A model generated the notes under the pieces. The model had not been told where the DNA came from. It was given only the letters and a program-made list of their open reading frames with translations, and ran no database searches. From positions 25,177,610 to 25,241,609 of the forward strand of contig JARWKL010000004.1 of assembly GCA_029961685.1 (NCBI GenBank): 64,000 nucleotides of DNA. The letters are read 5' to 3'. The position numbers and the translations under genes are program-made. The DNA comes from Aristolochia californica. Its lineage: Eukaryota; Streptophyta; Magnoliopsida; Piperales; Aristolochiaceae. Numbering within the stretch: the stretch's first letter is position 1; each line of letters opens with the position of its first letter. Positions 27,795 to 39,769 of the stretch are shown here, one piece after another.

Positions 27795-28975
27795 ACAATG
27801 CACAAATAAAGAGATAGATAATTCCAAAAAGTGTTTGTAATATTTAGGGATTGTAAACTCTTTTTAGTTTTTTTTATTAGGTTCTGCAATTTTCGGGAAA
27901 AGGGGGAGGTGGTGGATTTTTAACTGAGTGCGGATTACCAATCCATAAGTCATTCCTTAAAAAAATGTAGCCCGTTACACATGATAAATCACTTTACAAT
28001 GATCTATGATCGTTAGGTTAGCTTTTTTTAAATGGGCAAAATAATGGCTTGTTTGACTCAGGTAAATATCCCACCGCACGTTCACTTGATAATTTAATGT
28101 TATTCTCTTTAAAAGGTTTGGATCCATAGGTCATTTGCATCGTTAATATGTTTCAAGCATCCATATCTATTTTTTCAAATATGTGTAGAAAAATCTCTTA
28201 CTTATAAAATTCAGAGCTATTATGGTTGAACTAGTGGAATTTCCCAAACTTGGATAACCTAACTTTTGTGTTGCTTTGTGGTGTGTGAATTAATTTTCTT
28301 TACTTACATTTGTTTATTTCTTTGAATTATTTCCATACATAAACTCTAAAATTTTCATTTTGTTGTGATCTATTGACCTTTTATCTCTTTTTTTGTTTAC
28401 GAGATGAAGGGAAACTGAAAACTCAAGCTTTGATTTAAGAAAAAATTATACATCTAAAATGGAAATGCACGATGCACAAATATAGAGAGAGATAATTCCA
28501 AAATGTGTTTTTAATTTTTAAGGATTGTAAACTTTTTTTAGTTTTAATATATCAGGGTCAACAATCGATGGGAAAAGAGGGAGGCTGGGGATTTTTAACT
28601 CAGTCTTGACTCCCAATCCATGAGTCATTCCTAAATAAAAAATAGCCTGCTAGCCATGATAAATCGCTTTACAATCATCTATAATCGTTAGGTCAGCTTT
28701 TTGTAAATGGGCAAAATAATGGCTTGTTTGACTCGGGTAAATATCCAACCGCACATGCACATGAGAATTTAATATTATTCTCTTTAAAAGGTTTTTATCC
28801 ATTGGTCATTTGTATCTTTAACATGTTTCTAGCATGCATATCCATTTTTTCAAACATTTGTAGAAAACTCTCTTTCTTATAAATTCTGAGCTATTAGGGT
28901 TGAACTAGTGGAATTTCCTTAACTTGGATAAAAAAACTTTTGTGTTCATTTGTGATGTGTGAATAAATTTTATTT
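27795..28975 (+). repeat. 1.2-kb segment, first copy (partner 29818-30997)
   Basis: Variants shared only with the partner include CACAAATAAAGAGATAGATA, CAATTTTCGGGAAAAGG, CATCGTTAATATG, GCATCCATATC, TTTTTCAAATATGTG, CACATGCACATGAG, TTTCTAGCATGC and TTCCTTAACTTGG. Similarity starts in the last third of the 27403 unit and ends in the first half of the 28751 unit, so the copied block is not in phase with monomer boundaries. The spacing is three monomers. Confidence 0.9.
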
Positions 28976-29817
28976 ACTTACAATTGTTTATTGCTTTGAA
29001 TTCTTTCCATACATAAACTCTAAAATTTTCATTTTGTTGAGATCTATTTCCCTTTTATCTCTTTTTTTGCTTACGAGATGAAGGGAAAATGAAAACTCAA
29101 GCTTTGATTTAAGAAAAGAGTATACATCTAAAATGGCAATGCAATATGCACAAATATACAAAGAGATAATTCCAAAAAATTTCTATAATATTTAGGGATT
29201 TTAAACACTTTTTAGTTTTTATTTATCAGGTTCTGCAATCGTCGGGAAAAGGAGAGGTATGGGATTTTTAACTGAGTGTGGACTCTCAATCCATAAATCA
29301 TTCCTTACAAAAATGTAGGCCATTACGCATGATAAATCACTTTACAATAATCTATGATCATTAGGTCAGCTTTTAGTAAATGGGCAAAATAATGGCTTGT
29401 TTGACTCGGGTAAATATTCCACCGCATGTTCTCTTGAGAATTTATTGTTATTCTCTTTAAAAGTTTTTGATCCATAGGTCATTGGCATCTTTAACATCTT
29501 TCAAGCATGCATATCCATTTTTTAAAACATGTGTAGAAAAATCTCTTTCTTATAAAATTTTGAGCGATTAGGGTTGAACTAGTGGAATTTCTAAAACTTG
29601 GATGACAAAACCTTTTTGTTCATTTGTGTTGTGTGCATAAATTTTCTTTACTTACATTTTTTTATTGGTTTATATTCTTTCTATTCATAAACTCTAAAAT
29701 TTTCATTTTTTAGTGATCTATTTGCCTTTTATCTCTTTTTTTGTTTACAAGATGAAGGGAAAGTAAAAACTACAGTTTTGATTTAAGGAAAAAGTACACA
29801 TCCAAAATGGAAATGTA

Positions 29818-30997
29818 CAATGCACAAATAAAGAGATAGATAATTCCAAAAAGTGTCTGTAATATTTAGGGATTGTAAACTCTTTTTATTTTTTATTTAT
29901 TAGGTTCTGCAATTTTCGGGAAAAGGGGGAGGCGGAGGATTTTTAACTTGGTGTTGACTCCCAATCCATAAGTAATTCCTTAAAAAAATATAGCCGGTTA
30001 CACATGATAAATCAATTTACAATCATCAACGAGCGGTAGGTCAGCTTTTTGTAAATGGGAAAAATAATGGCTTATTTGACCCAGGTAAATATCCCACCGC
30101 ACGTTCACTTGATAATTTAATGTTATTCTCTTTAAAAGGTTTGGATCCATAGGTCATTTGCATCGTTAATATGTTTCAAGCATCCATATCTATTTTTTCA
30201 AATATGTGTAGAAAAATCTCTTTCTTACAAAATTCAGAGTTATTATGGTTGAACTAGTTGAATTTCCCAAACTTGGATAACCTAACTTTTGTGTTCCTTT
30301 GTGGTGTGTGAATTAATTTTCTTTACTTACATTTGTTTATTTCTTTGAATTATTTCCATACATAAAGTCTAAAATTTTCATTTTTTTGTGATCTATTTAC
30401 CTTTTATCTCTTTTTTTGTTTATGAGATGAAGGGAAACTGAAAACTCAAGCTTTGATTTAAGAAAAAATTATACATCTAAAATGGAAATGCACAATGCAC
30501 AAATATAGAGAGAGATAATTTCAAAATGTGTTTGTAATTTTTAGGGATTGTAAACTTTTTTTAGTTTTAATATATCAGGTTCAACAATCAATAGGAAAAG
30601 AGGGAGGCTGGGGATTTTTAACTCAGTGTTGACTCCTAATCCATTAGTCATTCCTAAATAAAAAATAACCTGTTACCCATGATAAATCGCTTTACAATCA
30701 TCTATGATTGTTAGGTCAGCTTTTTGTAAATGGGCAAAATAATGGCTTGTTTGACTCGGGTAAATATCCAATCGCACATGCACATGAGAATTTAATATTA
30801 TTCTCTTTAAAAGGTTTTGATCCATAGGTCATTTGTATCTTAAACATGTTTCTAGCATGCATATCCATTTTTTTCAAACATGTGCAGAAAACTCTCTTTC
30901 TTATCAAATTCTGAGCTATTAGGGTTGAAGTAGTGGAATTTCCTTAACTTGGATAAAAAAACTTTTGTGTTCATTTGTGATGTGTGAATAAATTTTC
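29818..30997 (+). repeat. 1.2-kb segment, second copy
   Basis: This copy keeps the marker variants of 27795-28975 in the same order. Differences are single bases or short, such as TTTTTATCCATTGG in the first copy against TTTTGATCCATAGG here. Edges are soft: upstream, CTACAGTTTTGATTTAAGG does not match the partner, and downstream, TTTTCTTTACTTATATTTG departs from TTTTATTTACTTACAATTG. Confidence 0.9.
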
Positions 30998-33900
30998 TTT
31001 ACTTATATTTGTTTATTGGTTTAAATTCTTTCCATTCATAAACTCTAAAATTTTCATTTTGTTGTGATCAATTTGCCTTTTTTCTATTTCTTTGGTTGAC
31101 GAGATGAAGGGAAAGTGAAAACTCAAGCTTTGATTTAAGAAAAAAGTATACATCTAAAATGGAAATGCACAATGCAGAAATGTAGAGAGAGATAATTCCA
31201 AAAAGTTTCTGTAATTTTTAGGGATTGTAAACTCTTTTTAGTTTTTATATATCAGGTTCTACAATCGTCATGAAAAGGGGGAGGCGGGGGATTATTAACT
31301 GAGTGTTGACTCCCAATCTATGAGTCATTCCTTACAAAAATATAGCCCGTTACGTATGATAAATCACTTTACAATCGTCTATGATCCTTAGGTCAGCTTT
31401 TTGTAAATGGGCAAAATAATGGCTTGTTTGACTCGGGTAAATATCCCACCACAAGTTCACATGAGAATTTAATATTATTCTCTATAAAAGGTTTGGACCC
31501 ATAGGTCATTTGCATCTTTAACATGTTTCAAGCATGCATATCCATTTTTAAAAACATGTGTAAAAAACTCTCTTTCTTATAAAATTCCGAGCTATTAGGG
31601 TTGAACTAGTGGAATTTCCCAAATGTGGATGACAAAACTTTTGTGTTCATATGTGGTTGTGAATAAATTTTCTTTACTTACATTTTTTTATTGCTTCGAA
31701 TTCTTTCCTTACATAAACTCTAAAATTTTCCTTTTGTTGTGTTTTATTTGCCTTTTATCTCTTTTTATGTTTACGAGATGTAGGGAAAGTGAAAATTCAA
31801 AATTTGATTTATGAAAAAAGTACACATCTAAAATGGAAATAAACAATGCACAAATGTAGAAAAAGAAAATTCCAAAACGTGTCTATAATTTTTAGGGATT
31901 GTAAACTCTTTTTAGTTTTTTTATATCAAGTTCTGTAACCATCGGGAAAAGTGGGAGTCGGGGGATTTTTAACAGAGTGTTGACTCCCACTCCATAAGTC
32001 ATTCCTTACAAAAATATACAAAAATATAGCCCGTTAGGCATGATAAATCACTTTACAATCATCTATGATCGTTTGGTCAACTTTTTGTAAATGAGCAAAA
32101 TAATCGCTTGTTCGACTCGGGTAAATATCCCACCGCACGTTCATATGAGAATTTAATGTTGTTGTCTATAAAAGGTTTGGATCCATAGGTCATTTGAGTA
32201 GTTAACATGTTTCAAGCATGCATATCCATTTTTTAAAACATGTGTAGAAAAATCACTTTCTTATAAAATTCTGAGCTATTAGGGTTGAACTAGTATAATT
32301 TCCCAAACTTGGATAACAAAACTTTTGTGCTCATTTTGGTGTTTCAATAAATTTTCTTTACTAACATTTGTTTATTGCTTTAAATTATTTCCATACATAA
32401 ACTCAAAAATTTTCATTTTGTTGTGATCTATTTGCCTTTTATCTCTTTTTTGTTTACACGAAGAAGGGGAAGGGAAAGTGAAAACTCAAGTTTTGATTTA
32501 AGAAAAAAGTATACATCTACAATGGAAATGCACATTGCACAAATGTAGAGAGAGATAATTCCAAAAAGTGTTGCTAATTTTTAGGGATTGTAAACTCTTT
32601 TTAGTTTTTATAAATCAGATTTTGCAATCGTCGGGAAAAGGGGGAGGCGGGGGATTTTTAACTGAGTGTTGACTCCCAATTCATGAGTCTTTTCTTAAAA
32701 AATAAAGCATGTTACGCATGGTAAATCACTTTACAATCATCTATGATCGTTAGGTTAACTTTTTTTAAATGGGCAAAATAATGACTTGTTTGACTCGGGT
32801 AAATATCCCATCGGACGTTCACATGAGAATTTAATGTTATTCTCCTAAAAAGGTTTGGATCCATAGGTCATTTGCATCTTTAACATGTTTCAATCATGTT
32901 TATCAATTTTTTAAAACATGTGTAGAAAAATCTCTTTCTTATAAAATTCTGAGGTATTAGGGATGAATTAGAGGGATTTCCTAAACTTGGATAACATAAC
33001 TTTTTTGTTCATTTGTGGTGTGTGAATAAGTTTTCTTTGCTAACATTTTTTTATTTCTTTAAATTCTTTCCATACATAAACTCTAAAATTTTCATTTTGT
33101 TGTTATCTATTTGCTTTTATCTTTTTTTTTCGTTTACGAGATGAAGGGAAGCTTTGATTTAAGAAAAAATTATACATCGAAAAAGGAAATGAACAATGCA
33201 CAAATGTAGAGAGAGATAATTCCAAAAAGTGTCTATAATTTTTAGGGATTTTAAACTCTATTTAGTTTTTATATATCAAATTCTGCAATCGTTGGGAAAA
33301 TGGGGAGGCATGGAATTTTTAACTGAGTTTTGACTCCCAATCTATAAGTCATTCCTTACAAAAATATAGTCCGTAACGCATGATAAATCACTTGAAAATC
33401 ATTTATGATCGTTGGGTCAGCTTATTTGGAAATGGACAAAATAATGGCTTGTTTGACTCGGTTAAATATTCCACCGCACGTTCACTTGAGAATTTAATGT
33501 TATTCTCTTTTAAAGATTTGGATCGATAGGTAATTTGCATCTTTAACATGTTTCAAGCATACATATCCATTTTTTAAAATATGTGTAGAAAATTCTCTTT
33601 CTTATAAAATTTGGAGCAATTAGAACTAGTGAAATTTCCCAAACTTGGATAACAAAACTTTTGTGTTCATTAGTGGTGTGTGAATAAATTCTCTTTACTT
33701 ACATTAGTTTATTGCTTTGAATTCTTTCCATACATAAACTCTAAAATTTTAATTTTGTTGTGAACTATTTGCCTTTTATCTCTTTTTTTTTGTTTACGAG
33801 AAGAAGGGAAAGTGAAAACTCAAGCTTTGATTTAAGAAAAAAGTATACATCTAAAATGGAAATGCACAATGCAAAAATGTAGAGAGAGATAATTTCAAAA

Positions 33901-34801
33901 AGTGTCTATAATTGTTAGGGATTCTAAACTCTTTTTAGTTTTTATATATCAGGTTCTGCAATCATCGAGAAAAGGGGGAGGCGGGGGATTTTAAACTGAG
34001 TGTTGACTCCCATCCATAAGTCATTCCTTACAAAAATATAGCCTGTCACGCATGATAAAGCACTTTACAATCATTAATGATAGTTAGGTCAGCTTTTTTT
34101 AAATGGGCAAAATAATAGCTTGTTTGACTCGGGTAAATATCCCACAGCACATTCACATGAGAATTTAATGTTATTCTTTTTAAAAAGGTTTGGATCCATA
34201 GGTCATTTGCATCTTTAACTTGTTTCAAGCATGCATATCCATTTTTTAAAACATGTGTATAAAAATCTCTTTCTTATAAAATTCCGAGCGATTATGGTTG
34301 AACTAGTGGAATTTCCCAAACTTGGATAACAAAACTTTTGTGTTCATTTCTGGTGTGTGAATAAATTATCTTTACTTAAATTCTTTCCAAATATAAACTC
34401 TAAAATTTTCATTTCATTCTGATGTATTTGCCTTTTATCTCTTTTTTTGTTTACGAGATGAAGGGAAAGTGAAAACTCCAGCTTTGATTTAAGGAAAAAG
34501 TATACATCTAAAAGAGAAATGCACAATGCACAAATGTACAGAGAGATAATTCCATAAAGTGTCGGTAATATTTATGGGTTGTAAACTCTTTTCAGTTTTT
34601 ATTTATCAGGTCTGCAATTGTTGGGAAAAGGGGGAGGCGGGGAATTTTTAACGGAGTGTTGACTCCCAATCCATAAGTCATTCTTTACTAAAATATAGCC
34701 CATTACGCATGATAAATCACTTTACAACGTCTATGATCGTTAGGTGATCTTTTTGCAAATGGACAAAATAATGGCTTGTTTTACTTGGGTAAATATCCCA
34801 C

Positions 34802-35242
34802 CACACTTTCACTTGAGAATTTAATGTTATTCTCTTTAAAAGGTTTGGATCCAAAGATCATTTGCATCTTTAACATCTTTCAAGCATGCATAGCCATTTT
34901 TTAAAAGGGAAAGTGAAAACTCAAGCTTTAAGAAAAAAGTGTACTTCTAAAATGGAAATGCACAATGCACAAATGTAGAGAGATATAATTCCTAAAAGTG
35001 TCTGTAATATTGAGGGATTATAAACTCTTTTTAGTTTTTATTTATCAGGTTCTACAATCATCGGGAAAAGGGGGAGGCGGGGGATTTTTAACTGAGTGTT
35101 GACACCCAATCCATAAGTCATTCCTTACAAAAATATAGCCCGTTACGCATAATAAATCACTTTACAATCATCTATGATCGTTAGGTCAGCTTTTTGTAAA
35201 TGGGCAAAAAAATGGCTTGTTTGACTCTGTTAAATATCCCAC
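34802..35242 (+). repeat. Truncated monomer (441 bp)
   Basis: At about 34903-34908, CCATTTTTTAAAA joins GGGAAAGTGAAAAC. About 235 bp are missing, from the second dyad arm through TTAGGGTTGAAC and GTGTGTGAATAAA to the start of ACGAGATGAAGGG. The remaining part, including the G-rich patch (GGGGGAGGCGGGGG), is close to consensus. Confidence 0.92.
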
Positions 35243-37939
35243 CGCTCGTTCACTCTAGAATTTAATGTTATTCTCTTTAAAAGGTTTTGATCCATAGGTT
35301 ATTTCAATCTCTATCTCTTTTCAAGCATGCACATCCATTTTTTAAAACTTGTGTAGAATAATCTCTTTCTTATAAAATTCTGAGCTATTAGAGTTGAACT
35401 AGTGGAATTTTCCAAACTTTGATAACAAAAATTTTGTGTTCATTTGTGGCGTGTGAATAAATTTTCTTTACTTACATTTGTTTATTGCTTTAAATTCTTT
35501 CTATATATAAACTCTAAAATTTTCATTTTGTTGTGATCTATTTGGCTTTTATCTCTTTTTTTCTTTTCGAGATGAAGGGAAAGTGAAAACTCAATCTTTG
35601 ATTTAATAAAAAAGAATACATCTAAAATTGAAATGTACAATGCACAAATGTAAAGAGAGATAATTCCAAAAAGTTTCTGTAAATTTTAGGGATTGTAAAC
35701 TCTTTTTAGTTTTTTTATATCCGGTTCTGCAATAGTCGGGAAAAGGGGGAGGTGTGGGATTTTTAATATAGTGTTGACTCCCAATCCATAAGTCATTCCT
35801 AACAAAAATATAGCCCGTTACGCATGATAAATCACATTATAATCATCTATGATCGTTAGGTCAATTTTTTGTAAATGGGGAAAATAATGGCTTGTTGGAC
35901 TCGGGTAAATATCCCACCGCACGTTCATATAAGAATTTAATGTTATTCTCTTTAAAAGGTTTGGATCTGTAGGTCATTTAAATTTTTAACTAGTTTCAAG
36001 CATGCATAATCATTTTTTAACACATGTGTAGAAATATCTCTTTCTTATTAAATTTCGAGCTAATAAGGTTGAACGAGTGAAATTTTGAAAACTTGGATAA
36101 TAAAACATTTGTGTTCTTATGTCGTGTGTGAATAAATTTTTTTTACTTACATTTGTTTAGTGCTTTGAATTCTTTCGATACATAAACTCTAAAATTTTCA
36201 TTTTGTTGTGATCTATTTGCCTTTTATCTCTTTTTTAGTTTACGAGATGAAGGGAAAGTGAAAACTCAAGCATTGATTTAAGAAAAAAGTATACATCTAA
36301 AATTGAAATGCACAATGCACAAATGTAGAGAGAGATAATTCCAAAAAGTGTCTGTAATTTTTAGGGATTGTATAACTCCTTTTAGTTTTTATAAATCAGG
36401 TTCTGCAATCGGTGGGAAAAGGGGGAGGCAAGGGATTTTTAACTGAGTGTTGACTTCCAATCCATAAGTCATTTCATAATAAACTTTCCCTCGTTATGCA
36501 TGATAAATCACTATACAATCAACTATGATCATTAGGTTAGCTTTTTGTAAAAGGGCAAAATAATGGCATGTTTGAGTCAGGTAAATATCCTACCGCACGT
36601 TCACATAAGAATTTAATGTTATTCTCTTTAAAAGGTTTGGATCCATAGGTCATTTTCATCTTTAACATGTTTAAAGCATGCATATCCATTTTTTAAAACA
36701 TGTGTAGAAATAACTCTTTCTTATAAGATTTCGAGCTATCAGGGTTGAACTTGTGGAATTTACCAAACTTGGATAACAAAAATTTTGTGTTCATTTGTGG
36801 TGTGTGAATAAATTTTCTTTACTTACATTTTTTTATTACTTTATATTCTTTCCATATATAAACTCTAAAATTTTCATTTTGTTGTGATCTATTTGCCTTT
36901 TATCTCTTTTATTGTTTACGAGATGAAGTGAAAGTGAAAACACAAGGTTTGATTTACGAAAAAAGTATACATCTAAAATGGAAATGCACAATGCAAAAAT
37001 GTAGAGAGAGATAATTCCAAAAAGTGTTTGTAATATTTAGGGATTCAAATCCCTTTTTAGTTTTTATATATTAGGTTCTGCAATCGTTGGGAAAAGGGGG
37101 AGGTGGGTGATTTTTGATTGAGTGTTGACTCCCTATCCATAAGTCCTTCCTTAAAAAAATATAGTCCGTTACGTATGATAAATCACTTTACAATCATCTA
37201 TGATAGCTAGGTCAGCTTTTTGTAAATGGAGAAAATAATGGCTGGTTTGACTCAGGTAAATATCGCACCGCATGTTTACTCTAGAATTTACTATTATTCT
37301 CTTTGCAAGGTTTTAATACATAGGTCATTTGTATCTTTAACATGTTTCAAGCATGCATATCCTTTTTTTTAAACATCTGCAGAATAATCTCTTTCTTATA
37401 AAATTCTGGGCTATTTGGGTTCAACTAGTGGAATTTCCCAAACTTGGAAAACAAAAATTTTGTGTTCATTTGTGGTGTGTGAATAAATTTTATTTACATA
37501 CATTTGTTTATTGCTTTAAATTTTTTCCACATATAAACTGAAAATTTTTCATTTTGTTGTGATCTATTTGCCTTTTTTCTCTTTTTTTTACGAGATGAAG
37601 GGAAAGTGAAAACTCAAGCTTTGATTTAAGAAAAAAGTATACATCTAAAATTGAAATGCACAATGCACAAATGTAGAGAGAGATAATTCCAAAAAGTGTC
37701 AGTAATTTTTAGGAATTGTAAACACTTTTTAGTTTTTATATATTAGGTTCTGTAATCGTCGGGTAAAGGGGGAGGCGGGGGATTTTTAACTGAGTGCTGA
37801 CTCCCAAACCACAAGTCATTGCTTACAAAAATAGAGCCTGTTACACATGATAAATCACTTTACAATCATCTATGATCGTTAGGTCAACTTTTGTAAATGG
37901 GTAAAATAATGGCTTGTTTGACTCGGGAAAATATCTCTA

Positions 37940-38423
37940 CGCAGATTCACATGAGAATTTAATGTTATTCTCTTTAAAAGGTTTGGATCCATATGTCATT
38001 TGCATCTTTAACATGTTTTAAAAAAGCATATTCATTTTTTAAAACATGTGTAGAAATATCTCTTTCTTATAAAATTCCGAGCTATTAGGGTTGAACTAGT
38101 GGAATTTCCAAAACTTGGATAACAAAACTTTTGTGTTCATTTGTGGTGTGTGAATAAATTTTCTTTATTTACATTTTTTTTCTTTAAATTCTTTCCATAT
38201 ATCAACTCTAAAACTTTCATTCATTGTGATCTATTTGCCTTTTATCTCTTTTTTAGTTTACGAGATGAAGGGAAAGTGAAAACTCAAGTTTTTATTTAAC
38301 AAAAAAGTATACTTCTAAAATTGAAAATGCATGATAAAGCACTTTACAATCATCTATAATCGTTAGGTTAGCATTTTTTAAATAGGCAAAATAATAGCTT
38401 GTTTTATTTGGGTAAATATCCCA
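37940..38423 (+). repeat. Truncated monomer (484 bp)
   Basis: Near 38328-38332, TTGAAAATGC joins ATGATAAAGC. About 190 bp are gone, from ATGCACAATG through the G-rich patch and ATCCATAAGTC to the GCATGATAAATCAC position. Both ends share GC, consistent with a microhomology junction. This unit is therefore one of very few without a G-rich patch. It immediately precedes the four-monomer higher-order block. Confidence 0.92.
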
Positions 38424-39093
38424 CCGCACGTTCACTTGAGAATTTAATGTTATTCTGTTTAAAAGGTTTTGGCCCATAGGTCATATGTATCTTTAACATG
38501 TTTCAAGCATGCATACCCATTTTGTAAAACATGTGTAGAAAAATCTTTTTCTTATAAAATTCCAAGCTATTAGGGTTGAACTAGTGGAATTTCCAAAACT
38601 TGGATAACAAAACTTTTGGGTTCATTTGTGATGTGTGAATAAATTTTATTTACTTACATTTGTTTATTTCTTTGAATTCTTTCCATAAACTCTAAAATTT
38701 TCATTTTGTTGTGATCAATTTGCCTTTTATCTCTTTGTTTTTTACGAGATTATGGGAAAGTGAAAACACAAGCTTTGATTTAAGAAAAAATTATACATCT
38801 AAAATGGAAATGCACAATGCACAAATGTAGATAGAGATAATTGATAAAAGTGTCTATAATTTTTAGGGATTGTATAGACATTTTATTTTTTATATATTAG
38901 GCTCTTCAATCATCGGGAAAAGGGGGAGACAAGGGGATTTTTAACTCAGTGTTGACTACCAATCCATATGTCATTCCTTACAAAAATATAGCCTGTTACG
39001 CATGATAAATCACTTTACATTCATTTATGATCTTTAGGTTAGCTTTTGTAAATGGTCAAAATAATGGCTTGTTTGACTCGGGTACATATCGCA
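38424..39093 (+). repeat. HOR monomer type A (first, edge copy)
   Basis: It has the type A marks ACGAGATTATGGG (38744), GTGAAAACACAAG and GACTACCAATCCATATG (near 38955). It keeps GGGATTGTATAGACA where later A units have AAGGATTGTAAACACA, so it is the most diverged A copy, as expected at the block edge. Confidence 0.85.
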
Positions 39094-39769
39094 CCGCACG
39101 TTCACATGAGACTTTAATGTTATTCTCTATAAAATGTTTGGATCCATAGGTCATTTGAATCTTTATAATCTTTCAAGCAAGCATATCCATTTTTTTATAC
39201 ATGTGTAGATAAATCTCTTTCTTATAAAATTGAGAGCTATTAGGGTTGAACTAGTGGAATTTCCCAAACCTAGATTACAAAACGTTTGTGTTCATTTGTG
39301 GTGTGTGAATAAATTTTATTTACTTACATTTGTCTATTGCTTTGAATTCTTTCCATACATAAACTCTAAAATTTTCATTTTGTTGTGATGTATTTTCCTT
39401 TTATCTCTTTTTTTGTTTACAAGATGAAGGGAAAATGAAAACTCAAGCTTTGATTTAAGAAAAAAGTATACATCTAAAATGGAAATGCACAATGCAGAAA
39501 TGTACAAAGAGAAAATATAAAAAAAGTGTATGTAATTTTTTTTGGATTGTAAAATCTTTTTAGTTTTTATTTATCTGGTTTTGCAATCGTCGAGAAAAGG
39601 GGGAGGCGGGGGATTTTTAATAGAGTGTTGACTCACAATCCATAAGTCATTGCTTACAAAAATATAGCTCGTAACACATGATAAATCAATTTACAATCAT
39701 TTATGATCGTTAAGTCTGCTTTTTGTCAATGGGCAAAATAATGGCTTGTTATACTCGGGTAAATATCCT
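39094..39769 (+). repeat. HOR hybrid monomer B/C
   Basis: The first half is type B (GAGACTTTAATG, TCTCTATAAAATGTTTGG, AAACGTTTGTG) and the second half is type C (GGGAAAATGAAAACTC, TTTATCTGGTTTTGC, ACTCACAATCCATAAGTC, AAGTCTGCTTTTTGTCAATG). Fusion of adjacent B and C by unequal exchange removes one monomer, so this repeat of the HOR is a trimer. Confidence 0.83.

Larger units (their letters stand above)
27403..31450 (+). repeat. Monomer block 5 with a three-unit duplication (6 units)
   Basis: Unit starts are near 27403, 28074, 28751, 29423, 30098 and 30773. The pair 28074/28751 is repeated as 30098/30773 with an offset of about 2022-2024 bp. The unit between (29423) has its own variants, such as TTTTTTAGTGATC and CTATTCATAAACTC. 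No gene is visible. Confidence 0.9.
31451..38423 (+). repeat. Monomer block 6 (11 units, two truncated)
   Basis: Unit starts are near 31451, 32133, 32812, 33474, 34146, 34802, 35243, 35918, 36593, 37269 and 37940. The first three match, in order, the units at 19279, 20011 and 20678. Small changes include a 10-bp duplication of ACAAAAATAT at 32009-32028, a 12-bp loss near 33149 (AAGGGAAGCTTTG) and about 17 bp lost near 34377. Units at 34802 and 37940 carry large deletions listed separately. No gene is visible. Confidence 0.92.

Noticed and set aside
33291..33310. ATCGTTGGGAAAA resembling a CENP-B box
   Set aside because: It lacks the second conserved CGGG core at the required spacing, and the variant is not fixed (most units read ATCGTCGGGAAAA).
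36738..36750. Minus-strand GTTCAACCC matching a polymerase III B-box core
   Set aside because: No A-box at a suitable distance and no terminator arrangement; the degenerate core is expected about once per few kilobases by chance.
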